From NCBI RefSeq assembly GCF_000766865.1, contig NZ_JNFA01000005.1, positions 45,439 through 109,438 on the forward strand: 64,000 bases of DNA, written 5' to 3'. Origin of the DNA: Listeria booriae. GTDB lineage: Bacteria > Bacillota > Bacilli > Lactobacillales > Listeriaceae. The stretch's first letter is position 1. Each line of letters begins with the position of its first letter. Made by a program: the position numbers and the translations under genes. Of this stretch, positions 45,970-54,219 are shown piece by piece. The notes under the pieces were generated by a model. The model was not told the DNA's origin, did no database searches, and saw only the letters and a list, made by a program, of their open reading frames with translations.

Positions 45970-46432
45970 TTCTTCACCTCTTTTATTTTTTCGCGTTCTT
46001 CGTAACTGGTGTACCTTCTTACTCTGAGACTTACATTTTGTTAACCTTCATCTACAGTTAACACCAGAATTCGACCATCTTCCGCTCTTCCCCCTTTTTC
46101 ACATTACTAAATTCTGGACACTAAACAGTATTGCAAGTATCATGCCAAAAAAGAAAGCGTTCATATCAGTGTTTATAATGTTAAAATTCTTACACACAAC
46201 ATTTACACGCGATGGTTTTATTTTACACACATTACATTATAGTGTTATTTATAGTGAAAAATTGCTGATTCGGGGCGTGAATTGTATATATTGTTTACAT
46301 TTTCACAAAAAAGAAGCACAGTAATATCGAATCCCTATTTGAAGGGGTGTATTACTGTGCGTTCTTATTTAACTAATTCGGTTAATTAATAGCCAAGCGA
46401 TATGCGTGTCTTCATTCACAGTGCCAAAGTTT
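45970..46432. other. 463-bp gap: chitinase leader and toxin-operon terminator
   Basis: The left part is the upstream region of the chitinase gene; a clear promoter was not identified. Short plus-strand reading frames here lack ribosome sites and are not supported. The terminator at 46316-46360 belongs to the SMI1 gene. Confidence 0.5.
46316..46360 (-). terminator. Terminator of the LXG toxin-immunity operon
   Basis: GCACAGTAATA and TATTACTGTGC are perfect 11-bp arms, and the minus-strand tail is TTCTTTTTTG. It lies about 70 bp after the SMI1 stop. Confidence 0.82.
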
Positions 46433-46882
46433 TTAGCCCTCCGCTTCTTCGAAAAGATTACTTAAGAACTCATTTATATCATTAGCTAAAAAATATACAT
46501 TTGCCATATCATTTGGCTCTTCCGTCTCTGCCTCATGATCCCAAAAATACACTTGATCGGCTTGTTTACCTTTTGTAGCGACACAAATAACATTCCCACC
46601 TGGATCGTTACCAATTGGTATGAAGCCATTAGGCAAGCGTTCATCATATATTTCTAAAAAATCCTGTAAATTCTCGTACATATCACCTAAACCATATAAA
46701 GAATTTAGAACACTCACACCTTCAGATTCAGAAATTCGAAACAAGGATGGCTCAGTTTCTCCACCATTATTTTCTTTTAAAAAATCTCTATATACAACTG
46801 GTAATTTCAAGTTATTCTCCAATTCAAAGCTTTGAATCACTTCTTCAGAAGCTTTACCATTGGGAGTTGTTAATTTCATCAT
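46433..46882 (-). CDS. SMI1/KNR4 family immunity protein
   Basis: A 149-residue acidic protein of the SMI1/KNR4 (SUKH) superfamily, with FELENNLKLPVVYRDFLKEN and GGETEPSLFR at the N-terminus and GFIPIGNDPGGNVICVATKG, the usual central motif. Proteins of this fold neutralise nuclease toxins. It follows the LXG-WHH toxin gene by 18 bp on the same strand, so immunity to that toxin is the obvious role. The ATG at 46882 has GGGGTAGGAA upstream. Confidence 0.9.
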   Translation of the reverse strand: MMKLTTPNGKASEEVIQSFELENNLKLPVVYRDFLKENNGGETEPSLFRISESEGVSVLNSLYGLGDMYENLQDFLEIYDERLPNGFIPIGNDPGGNVICVATKGKQADQVYFWDHEAETEEPNDMANVYFLANDINEFLSNLFEEAEG

Positions 46883-46900
46883 ATTTCCTACCCCTTCCCA

Positions 46901-48346
46901 TTAATTATTTTTCAAACTTATACCACCCTTATGAGCAAATTCTGCATGTACCTTCATATCTACTAGCATCATACTTTTACCATCTTCCATATGATGCCAA
47001 GTATACCCAGAAGGTGCTTTATTGAGTGACGTGACTGGTGGAATAGAGTTTCTGTCCAAACCCGCTTGAATATTGGCAGCTTTGTAATCAGCCGGTCTAT
47101 TCGTTGGATTTGCGTATTTAATTGTCACTGGTTTTACAGTCGGATGACTATATTCCGTAAAATCAGGATACCCATTCGGATACTTCACTGTTTGTCCTCG
47201 CTTATTGGTATAACTCCAGATACCCTTCCCGTCAATAGAAATACTACCACCTTTTTTTATCCACTTCTCTGGCACTGGCGAATTCATTGGTTTGGTTGCC
47301 ATGAGTTTTTTACTGAAAGTCTTCATTTCTATATCTTTGGCTGCTTTCAGTTTCAGGTCGCTCTTTATTTTACTCAGATGAGCAACAGAAATCAGCTTCC
47401 CTCGACCTCGTAAAGCAATACCACTGATGATAATACCTGAAATAATCGAAAAGCTTTGCGCATCCGTGATACTCTCTCCAGTTAACAGATCATACCCTTC
47501 CATCGCCGCTTTCAAGTATTCGGCTTCAAAATCAATCGTATCCTCTTGCGCCTTCACAGACCCAGTTTTCAAACTTTCATTATACGCTTCTGTCGCGCCA
47601 GCACAATCTTCATCGGTAACACCGTTCTTCGATAGTACCCAATAATCGCCGCATAACGTCTTATCATACGCATCAAAATCATATGTTTTCACTGACTTCT
47701 CTGGCTTTTTCGGTGCCAGTGTCCCCAAATGTATCTTTTTCGCTTGGAAGAGATGCGATGTAGGACGAAAGGCGATACCACTTTCTATTTGCGCCAAACT
47801 TTGCTTGACTTGGTACAGTTGGGTGAGAACATCACGGAGCACGTTTCGGTGCGTCGCTTCGAACTGTTCGTAATTTTCTAGGATACGTGCTTCTTCTCGA
47901 AATTTGCCAATGGCTGTTTCTAAACCCAATTGTAAACCAATGTTTTTCCCAATGGCAGCCATACTGTTAGCTATACTGTTTACTTGAAATTCGAGGTCTT
48001 CCATTTTGTTTTCATAGTTGCGCATGTCTGCTTGCAACTCGTACATCTGTGCCAAGTCGAGCTTTGCATTCGGGGATGGGTCTACTTGGGACTGAAAATC
48101 GGATACATAGCGTTGGAGGACTTCCTCGGCATCCAATAAACTTTGTTTCGTCGCGTCGATTAGTGGATAATAGACGTCGCGGTAATAGGCTTTCGCTTGG
48201 TCGCCTATTTCACCTTGAATATCCGAATCAGCTACAAATTGGCTAATGACTTGCTTGCGTTGCGCTAGTTCTGTCTGCACGCGTTTGGATTCCCTGATAA
48301 ATACCGACACAAAATTATGTATTTCTGCTATATCAATTCGCGCCAT
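46901..48346 (-). CDS. LXG polymorphic toxin with WHH nuclease domain
   Basis: A 481-residue antibacterial toxin. The N-terminal LXG domain (about 1-210) is helical and directs export by a type VII (Esx) system; a linker (about 215-330) follows. The C-terminal tip (about 370-481) carries TWHHMEDGKSMMLVD with Trp450-His451-His452, the hallmark of the WHH branch of HNH/ENDO VII nucleases, plus VHAEFAHKGG. It probably cuts nucleic acid in competing cells. Upstream small genes encode partner proteins and downstream SMI1 gives immunity. No Esx secretion genes are in the window. The ATG at 48346 overlaps the end of the upstream frame by 14 bp. Confidence 0.9.
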   Translation of the reverse strand: MARIDIAEIHNFVSVFIRESKRVQTELAQRKQVISQFVADSDIQGEIGDQAKAYYRDVYYPLIDATKQSLLDAEEVLQRYVSDFQSQVDPSPNAKLDLAQMYELQADMRNYENKMEDLEFQVNSIANSMAAIGKNIGLQLGLETAIGKFREEARILENYEQFEATHRNVLRDVLTQLYQVKQSLAQIESGIAFRPTSHLFQAKKIHLGTLAPKKPEKSVKTYDFDAYDKTLCGDYWVLSKNGVTDEDCAGATEAYNESLKTGSVKAQEDTIDFEAEYLKAAMEGYDLLTGESITDAQSFSIISGIIISGIALRGRGKLISVAHLSKIKSDLKLKAAKDIEMKTFSKKLMATKPMNSPVPEKWIKKGGSISIDGKGIWSYTNKRGQTVKYPNGYPDFTEYSHPTVKPVTIKYANPTNRPADYKAANIQAGLDRNSIPPVTSLNKAPSGYTWHHMEDGKSMMLVDMKVHAEFAHKGGISLKNN

Positions 48347-48646
48347 GGGATGTCTGCTCTTTCAGCGTTTCTAACTGCTTCCGAATTTGTCGTTTTTCCG
48401 CGATAATTTGATTTTCTAATGAGTTGACCTGCCCACGCGTTTCGTGCCACTCTGCTTCCATGGTATCTTCGAGTTGCTGGCTACGCGGTCCGCCTTGTTG
48501 CCCTGCCATGCTTGTTGAAAACTGCCAAGAATACTGGCTTTCTCGCGGTTTAATTGGATAAGCGCTAGTTGAATATCTTCCAGCTTTCGTTGTTTATGGG
48601 TGGCTGCTTCTAATTGTTTCTCGAGCAATGCGCGTTCTCTTTCCAT
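48333..48646 (-). pseudogene. DUF5082/YwqH-like LXG partner gene, frameshifted
   Basis: The first 50 codons from ATG 48646 encode a coiled coil ending AWQGNKADRV, the WxG-type turn of LXG partner proteins. The frame then reads into unrelated residues and stops at 48416. In another frame, directly following, the sequence encodes SQQLEDTMEAEWHETRGQ and VNSLENQIIAEKRQIRKQL, a convincing second helix that ends at 48333 inside the toxin start. A single-base deletion near 48490-48500 explains this. It is either a true frameshift mutation or a sequence error. Confidence 0.7.
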
Positions 48647-48662
48647 CTTCTATCTGCTCCTC

Positions 48663-48962
48663 TCATGATCCTTTTTGACTGATAAAATCGATGCCTGCTT
48701 GTAACTGCTGTGCCAAGGCTTTTTCCGATGCCACAAAAGCACGCTCGACCTGCTTTAGATGTGAAACGTCTTTCGTAAAAGCATTCGGAAACGCTTGCAG
48801 AAATTGCGTCAATTCCATGCAATCGGAGACGAGTTCCTGCGAGGTGCCTGTGGAATATGCCACGTGGGGTTGAAGTTGAAACCTCAACGCATCCGTATTT
48901 TTTCCGATGGCTGTTGCGTGCTCTGATAGTCTACCGCTGGGTAGCTGTATTTTCTTTGCCAC
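48663..48962 (-). CDS. Small helical T7SS partner protein (TIGR04197/WXG100-like)
   Basis: A 99-residue, all-helical protein without signal peptide, first in the LXG operon. It has the size of the small Lap/WXG100-like proteins that pair with LXG toxins for targeting to the Esx machine. Its ends (LPSGRLSEHATAIGKNTDAL, SEKALAQQLQAGIDFISQKG) fit that group. The start is GTG at 48962 with GGAGAG upstream. An extended -10 promoter lies about 40 bp before it. Confidence 0.72.
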   Translation of the reverse strand: MAKKIQLPSGRLSEHATAIGKNTDALRFQLQPHVAYSTGTSQELVSDCMELTQFLQAFPNAFTKDVSHLKQVERAFVASEKALAQQLQAGIDFISQKGS

Positions 48963-49002
48963 TAGTCGTTCTCTCCTTCCTTGATTTAGTATATATGAGA
49001 AT

Positions 49003-49011
49003 ATTATACCA
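49003..49011 (-). promoter_or_regulatory. Extended -10 promoter of the LXG operon
   Basis: TGGTATAAT on the minus strand is an extended -10 element. The expected -35 region falls in the T-rich tail of the DedA terminator, so promoter and terminator overlap. Confidence 0.5.
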
Positions 49012-49029
49012 TAATTATTTATTAAAAAA

Positions 49030-49051
49030 AGCCAGGCACAATCGCCCAGCT
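49030..49051 (-). terminator. Terminator of the DedA gene
   Basis: AGCTGGGC and GCCTGGCT pair with two G-U wobbles and are followed by seven T on the minus strand, 9 bp after the DedA stop. Confidence 0.8.
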
Positions 49052-49059
49052 TTGGTTTC

Positions 49060-49725
49060 TTATTTCATTTTAGCTTTCTTGTTGTCCATTTTGCTCTTAA
49101 TGAATGAAAAGATCATTGGCAAGATGGAAACGAAGATGATTCCTAGTACAACGAGCGAGAAGTTCTCTTTGACAATCGGAATATTCCCGAAGAAATAACC
49201 TGCCAATGTACAAAGTAATACCCAAACCGTCGCGCCTAAAACGTTGTAGTTCAAGAAATAACGGTAATTCATACGGCTAGCACCGGCTACAAATGGTGCG
49301 AATGTACGGATGAAAGGCATGAATCTAGCGATAAAAATGGTTTTTCCGCCGTGTTTATTGAAAAATGCTTCGGCTTTGTCCATTTTCTCTTGGTTGATTA
49401 CTTTTCCAAGCCAACTATCTTGTGGTATGGAGGTTCCGATTTTCTTACCGATGTGGTAATTGACTGTATCGCCAAGTACTGCGGCAACCCATAATACAAT
49501 GAGTAATATGAAAATATTCAAGTCCGAACCAGGTAATACTGCCAATGCTCCCGCTGCAAATAGCAAGGAATCTCCCGGCAAGAATGGGAATATAACAAGT
49601 CCCGTTTCAATAAATACAATTAAGAATATAATGACATACGTCCAGATGCCAAATGTATTGATGATTTCTACAAGATGCTGATCAATATGAATAATAAAGC
49701 TAATCAGCGCTTTAATGATCTCCAC
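49060..49725 (-). CDS. DedA family membrane protein
   Basis: A 221-residue polytopic protein of the DedA / SNARE-associated (VTT) family. Conserved features are FIETGLVIFPFLPGDSLLFA near residue 40, the re-entrant DTVNYHIGKKIG segment, and FNKHGGKTIFIARFMPFIRT with the conserved Arg residues. Family members flip or recycle undecaprenyl phosphate or phosphatidylethanolamine and support proton-motive-force homeostasis. GTG start at 49725 after AGGA. It could help the carrier supply for the nearby glycan clusters, but DedA genes are usually general housekeeping genes. Confidence 0.92.
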   Translation of the reverse strand: MEIIKALISFIIHIDQHLVEIINTFGIWTYVIIFLIVFIETGLVIFPFLPGDSLLFAAGALAVLPGSDLNIFILLIVLWVAAVLGDTVNYHIGKKIGTSIPQDSWLGKVINQEKMDKAEAFFNKHGGKTIFIARFMPFIRTFAPFVAGASRMNYRYFLNYNVLGATVWVLLCTLAGYFFGNIPIVKENFSLVVLGIIFVSILPMIFSFIKSKMDNKKAKMK

Positions 49726-50021
49726 GAATCTATCACGTCCTATATTTTAGTCAGAGCTAGCTTTTATTGTACCATATTTCTTGCTCATTCTATATCATAC
49801 CACAGGTGTATTTACATAAACTTAACATTTGTAAAAACTGTGACCTTTAGGGTGCGAATATTTCAAATAAACTTTTATTCATTTTTTGTTTACTTTTTGA
49901 CACCTATTGATATATAATCAATGAGGGATTTCAGAGATTGTCATTTTTCTGATGTCACAGTACATAGCTCATTACTTCATTTTTTAAATTTTTGAATATT
50001 ATAAATATTGAAGGGTAGGAA

Positions 50022-50606
50022 ATGATGCGTAAAATGAAGAAGGTTAGTGTTGTTGTGTTGGTAGCGTTTATGGTATTGGGAACGAGTACGCTTGTGTTTG
50101 GGGCGAGTGTTGTTTTATGGGGCGGAGAAAGTGATAAAGCGCGAATTTCTGAGGTGCTCGACTGGGCGGACCAAAGAATTGGCCAGCTGAATCAATCGAA
50201 GCAAGATAATGCACAGAAAATCAATGACTTAACGAATCAAATCACGCAACTAAAAGGCCAGCTAACTGATAAGGACAACCAAATCGCCGCCAAACAGCAA
50301 GAAGTAAACGCAAAAATGGTGGAGCTGCAAAATAAACAAAATGAAGTGAACCAAAAAAATATAGATATTACCGCTCTGAATACGCAAATTGGGCAAATAA
50401 ATGGCTCGATTACGCAGTTAAACGACACAATTAATCAGCTGAAATCGGAACGAAATCAGTACAAAGCGCAAGTGGATACTTTGAATACGCAAGTCACGCA
50501 ACTAAGCACGGCAAAAAATGAATCTGACGAGAAGTTAATCAAGGCTCGCCAAGATATGAAGGAACTGCGCGATAAGGCAGATTCGCTCTACAATAAATAT
50601 CAATAA
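50022..50606 (+). CDS. Secreted or membrane-anchored coiled-coil protein
   Basis: A 194-residue protein: signal peptide or anchor (1-28, VVVLVAFMVLGTSTLVFGAS), then one long coiled coil (about 45-190) made of Gln/Asn/Lys-rich heptads such as INDLTNQITQLKGQLTDKDN. No enzyme domain is present. Similar small coiled-coil proteins occur next to cell-envelope genes, but no specific role can be named. The region 49726-50021 before it is AT-rich, with a TATAAT at 49913-49918 as a possible -10. ATG at 50022 after AAGGGTAGGA. Confidence 0.8.
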   Translation: MMRKMKKVSVVVLVAFMVLGTSTLVFGASVVLWGGESDKARISEVLDWADQRIGQLNQSKQDNAQKINDLTNQITQLKGQLTDKDNQIAAKQQEVNAKMVELQNKQNEVNQKNIDITALNTQIGQINGSITQLNDTINQLKSERNQYKAQVDTLNTQVTQLSTAKNESDEKLIKARQDMKELRDKADSLYNKYQ

Positions 50607-50610
50607 TGCA

Positions 50611-50663
50611 AAACTCCCTTGTTAGGAAGACGTGAATGATTACGCTTCTTGGCAAGGGAGTTT
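50611..50663. terminator. Bidirectional terminator
   Basis: AAACTCCCTTG and CAAGGGAGTTT are perfect arms between the convergent coiled-coil and LPXTG genes, followed by T6. Confidence 0.88.
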
Positions 50664-50671
50664 TTTGGTTA

Positions 50672-53600
50672 TTATTTTTTACGTCTGAATAGGAAGTAAG
50701 CTAAGGATATTAGCGCGCCGCCTAGTAAGATTGGTGTTTTTGTTGACTGGTCTCCGGTTGTTGGTAGTTCTGGTGATGTTTGGGTTATGATTGGTGTTGT
50801 ATCCGGAGTGATGATGCTTGTGATGTGTTCTACTGGTGTTATGGTTGGTGTTTTTGCTGGTACGACTGGTGTGATTTCTGGTGTTGCTGATGGAGGCGTG
50901 ATTTCCGTAGCTTTTGGTAGGACTGTTACGGTAATGGTTTTCTCCACGGTGTTGTTATCGCTGTCGGTTACGCGGTAGACTACTTTGTAAGTCCCTGGTT
51001 GTGATGTGTCTACTGTGTTGATGATGACTTCGATTTGTTTTGTTAGATCGCCGTCTTCTTGGTCTGTACTTGTTGCTAGTTGTTGTGGGTCGAACTTGTC
51101 GCCTACTGTGATAACTTGATCTTCTGCTGCAATCGTTGGTTTTTCGTTAGATGTTACGGTTACTGTGATTGTTTTGTAGGCAATGTTGCCGTCGCTATCG
51201 ATGACTTCGTAGGAAACTTGGTATGTGCCTTCTTTTGCTGTGTCTACTGTGTTTCGAATGACTTCGATTGTTTTTGTTAGGTCGCCATCTTCTTGGTCTG
51301 TCGCGGTTACGTCTGCGATTGGATCAAACTTGGTACCTTTTTTGATTGTTTGGTCTTCTGCTTGGATGGCTGGTTTTTCGTTGCTTGTTACTATGACAGT
51401 GACGTCTTTCGTTGTTGTGTTGTCATCGCTGTCGGTTACGCTGTACGTGATTTGGTAAATGCCTTCTTTGTTTGTGTTCACGCTGTTTGCGGTAATTTTG
51501 ATTGCGTCTGTCAGGTCGCCGTCTTCTTGGTCTGTGGCGCTTACTTCGGACATCGGGTCAAAATTGCTTCCTTTTTTGATTGTGTGGTCAGTGGCTGTGA
51601 TGACTGGAAGTTCGTTGCTTGTTACGGTTACGTTTATTTGTTTAGTTGTCGTGTTGTTGTCGCTGTCGGTTACGCTATATGTGACTGAATAGGTGCCTTC
51701 TTGATCAGGATTGACGTCATTTGCGATTATTTGGATGTCGCTTGTTAGGTCACCGTCTTCTTTGTCTGCTGCGCTTACCTCAGCTAGTGCGTCGAATGTG
51801 TCGCCTCGTTTTAGTGTTTTGTCTGTTGCTGTGATTGTTGGGGCGTCGTTGCTTGTGACTGTTACTGTGATTTCTTTTGTTGTCGTGTTTTCGTCGCTGT
51901 CAGTTATGCTGTAGGTCACGTGGTAGATGCCTTCTTGGGTTGTGTCGACGTCGTTGGCTGTGATTTTGATGTCTTTTGTTAGATTACCATCTTCTTTGTC
52001 TGCTGCACTTACTTCGGACATTGGGTCGAACTTAGTTCCTTTTTTCAGCGTGTGGTCTGTTGCTTCGATTGTTGGGGCGTCGTTGCTTGTGACCGTTACT
52101 GTGATTTCTTTCGTTGTCGTGTTTTCGTCGCTGTCGGTTACGCTGTAGGTCACGTGGTACGTGCCTTCTTGACTTGTGTCGACGTCGTTGGCTGTGATTT
52201 TGATGTCTTTTGTCATGTCGCCGTCTTCTTTGTCTGCTGCGCTTACTTCGGACATTGGGTCGAACTTAGTTCCTTTTTTCAGTGTGTGGTCTGTTGCTTC
52301 GATTGTTGGTGCGTCGTTGCTTGTGACCGTTACTGTGATTTCTTTTGTTGTCGTGTTTTCGTCGCTGTCGGTTACGCTGTAGGTCACGTGATACGTGCCT
52401 TCTTGACTTGTGTCGACATCATTTGCTGTGATTTTGATATCCTTTGTCAAATTGCCGTCTTCTGCATCTGTTGCTGTTACGTCTGCCATTGGGTCGAACT
52501 TGGTGCCTTTTTTCAGGGTGTGGTCTGTTGCTTCGATTGTTGGCGCGTCATTGCTTGTGACTGTTACTGTGACTTGTTTTGTTGTCGTGTTGCCGTCGCT
52601 GTCAGTTACGCTGTAGATCACGTGGTAGACGCCTTCTTTTGTTGTGTCCACGTCGTTGGCTGTGATTTTCACGCTGCTGCTTAGATTACCGTCTTCGGGA
52701 TCTGTTGCGCTTACGCCTGACATTGGGTCGAATTTAGCACCTTTTTTCAGTGTATGGTCTGTTGCCGTGATTGTTGGCGCATTGTTCGCAAGTACACTTA
52801 AAGTGACATCGTTGGAGTAATTTGTGTAATCTTCGTCGGTGAAGCCTAAATCTTGATGGATAACAGTGGCTTGGGCTGTGACATTGTTCGCTACAACCGC
52901 GCCTCTCACATCAAACGTAACGTGTTTGGTTGCGTCTTTTGCGATACTTCCAAGCGGAATGGATAAAATGCGCGTATTGCTGTCATATGAACCTACCACA
53001 GAAACGCCGTCTACCTTAACATTTGGTGAGTCTAGCGTGACTTCTTGTGGAATTGGGATGGTCAATGTTGTGTTTTGAGATGCCATTCCGCCTTCATTTT
53101 TAGCGTCGAAAGAGTACGTCGCTGTTTTGTCTTTTTTCACGGATGTTTTGTCGACACTACCGGATACAGTGATGAAAGATTGTGTTGCAAAAACGATGTT
53201 GTCTAGCAGGTTACCGTTTCTTGGATCTCCGCCGACTGCTTCAAATTCGAAACGTGTTGTGGTTTGGCCTGCTGGAATAGTATAGGTTCCTGAGTAAGTT
53301 TTCCAAGCGTCTACGGATGTTGTCATCGTGTCGATGAGTTTCAAATCCCCTGGAGAGCCGAATTTCACTGTTGCTGTGTCTGTTGTGTGTCTACCGCGAT
53401 GGGAGACTTGCCATCTTACTTTTGCGCCTGGTGTAGTCGCGATGTCTTGGTACAAAGCAGATGCTTCGTACGCGTTTAGTTCGGCATATTGCTCGCCGTC
53501 CGCAGCATCTCGGTTTTCGTTATGGTTCTGAATTTCGATTAAACCATCGGATGCTGTCGTTTGCCAGCCCGGAACTTGCGATTGATCGAATGTTGCCCAT

Positions 53601-53806
53601 TCTCCGTATGGAATTACCGGTTGTTCGAAGCTCCCATTTTGAAGGCTGATGACTGCAATAGGTGGTTTCGGTACGCCGTGTACGTTAGTTGTTGCGGCAT
53701 GTGCCACCGGATCTTTCATTACGTTATATGGTAGTTCTGTGTTTCCTGCAAGAATGGCTGATGCGATCATGGTTCCTGCTGCAATTTTGATGATGCTTTT
53801 GTTCAT
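50672..53806 (-). CDS. LPXTG cell-wall surface protein with eight DUF5011/cadherin-like repeats
   Basis: A 1044-residue surface protein. A signal peptide (1-38, PVAHAATT) is followed by a lectin-like beta-sandwich (about 50-205; NGSFEQPVIPYGEW, YAELNAYEASALYQDI, LLDNIVF) and a DUF11-like domain (about 210-340). Eight tandem repeats of 78 residues (342-965) come next, then a Pro/Thr-rich spacer (TPEITPVVPAKTPTITPVE). The sortase signal LPTTG, a membrane helix and an RRKK tail end the protein. Repeats carry the Ca-site-like EDGDLT and the NTTTK strand. It is probably an adhesin or stalk anchored by sortase A. It follows the glycan/sortase operon on the same strand, with a 110-bp gap and a hairpin. 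Confidence 0.93.
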   Translation of the reverse strand: MNKSIIKIAAGTMIASAILAGNTELPYNVMKDPVAHAATTNVHGVPKPPIAVISLQNGSFEQPVIPYGEWATFDQSQVPGWQTTASDGLIEIQNHNENRDAADGEQYAELNAYEASALYQDIATTPGAKVRWQVSHRGRHTTDTATVKFGSPGDLKLIDTMTTSVDAWKTYSGTYTIPAGQTTTRFEFEAVGGDPRNGNLLDNIVFATQSFITVSGSVDKTSVKKDKTATYSFDAKNEGGMASQNTTLTIPIPQEVTLDSPNVKVDGVSVVGSYDSNTRILSIPLGSIAKDATKHVTFDVRGAVVANNVTAQATVIHQDLGFTDEDYTNYSNDVTLSVLANNAPTITATDHTLKKGAKFDPMSGVSATDPEDGNLSSSVKITANDVDTTKEGVYHVIYSVTDSDGNTTTKQVTVTVTSNDAPTIEATDHTLKKGTKFDPMADVTATDAEDGNLTKDIKITANDVDTSQEGTYHVTYSVTDSDENTTTKEITVTVTSNDAPTIEATDHTLKKGTKFDPMSEVSAADKEDGDMTKDIKITANDVDTSQEGTYHVTYSVTDSDENTTTKEITVTVTSNDAPTIEATDHTLKKGTKFDPMSEVSAADKEDGNLTKDIKITANDVDTTQEGIYHVTYSITDSDENTTTKEITVTVTSNDAPTITATDKTLKRGDTFDALAEVSAADKEDGDLTSDIQIIANDVNPDQEGTYSVTYSVTDSDNNTTTKQINVTVTSNELPVITATDHTIKKGSNFDPMSEVSATDQEDGDLTDAIKITANSVNTNKEGIYQITYSVTDSDDNTTTKDVTVIVTSNEKPAIQAEDQTIKKGTKFDPIADVTATDQEDGDLTKTIEVIRNTVDTAKEGTYQVSYEVIDSDGNIAYKTITVTVTSNEKPTIAAEDQVITVGDKFDPQQLATSTDQEDGDLTKQIEVIINTVDTSQPGTYKVVYRVTDSDNNTVEKTITVTVLPKATEITPPSATPEITPVVPAKTPTITPVEHITSIITPDTTPIITQTSPELPTTGDQSTKTPILLGGALISLAYFLFRRKK
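50912..52783 (-). repeat. Eight tandem 234-bp repeats in the LPXTG gene
   Basis: Each unit encodes 78 residues beginning NDAPTIEATDHTLKKGTKFD or a variant. Units 3 and 4 (from the N-terminus) are almost identical and the last two are the most divergent, which suggests recent internal duplication. Confidence 0.9.
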
Positions 53807-53846
53807 TAGTAAACCCTCCGTTTTTTCATTTTGTTTCTATATTTAA

Positions 53847-53890
53847 TACACCACGAAAAATACGCGAATTGCGAACTTTGGCGTGGTGTA
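53847..53890. terminator. Hairpin between the glycan operon and the LPXTG gene
   Basis: TACACCACG and CGTGGTGTA are perfect 9-bp arms around a loop of 26 nt. There is no strong T run, so it may only partly terminate transcription into the LPXTG gene. Confidence 0.55.
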
Positions 53891-53916
53891 ACAAATAACA
53901 TTATTTTGTATGACTC

Positions 53917-54207
53917 CTACACGCACGCGTTGATAAGTGCTATGCCGCGAGCTCGTACGTGTTTGTTTATTTTGGCAATCAATGCTTGGCGACTAATAAC
54001 GATAGGGCGGCTAATGTCGCGTTCCCCGTCCAGCCCTATATATTCTCGCGCAATGATAAAATTAAGATGATCCAATTTGCGAATCACGTATTCTTCTCCT
54101 TCAAATTCGCCACTTCTAATGTAAAGTGAAGCCACGAATTGCAACATTTCTGTGTAGGCTACTTGATTTTGTAACTCCACTCGTAAAAAATGTTCCATGA
54201 TGTCCAT
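53917..54207 (-). CDS. Unknown 96-residue protein at the end of the glycan/sortase operon
   Basis: I do not recognise this protein. It has no signal peptide or membrane segment. The sequence starts MDIMEHFLRVELQN, is helical, and has a strand pair around VIRKLDHLNFIIAREYIGLD and a C-terminal basic helix SRQALIAKINKHVRARG. It could be a small cytoplasmic accessory or regulator. The start ATG at 54207 has AAGGAG eight bases upstream. It follows the GtrB-like gene by 12 bp and is the last gene before the operon hairpin. Confidence 0.65.
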   Translation of the reverse strand: MDIMEHFLRVELQNQVAYTEMLQFVASLYIRSGEFEGEEYVIRKLDHLNFIIAREYIGLDGERDISRPIVISRQALIAKINKHVRARGIALINACV

Positions 54208-54219
54208 TTGCATTGCTCC

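Noticed and set aside
46142..46324. Possible 60-residue plus-strand gene in the chitinase leader
   Set aside because: No Shine-Dalgarno sequence, and it runs into the toxin operon terminator.
48416..48646. A complete 76-residue gene next to the LXG toxin
   Set aside because: The last 26 codons do not fit the family, while another frame continues the protein convincingly; treated as a frameshifted gene instead.
51080..52684. Cys/Val-rich plus-strand frames opposite the LPXTG repeats
   Set aside because: They repeat with the same 234-bp period as the real gene and have no ribosome sites; they are mirror frames of the repeats.
50912..52783. CRISPR-like periodicity
   Set aside because: The repeats are 234 bp, in frame and protein-coding; there are no spacers.
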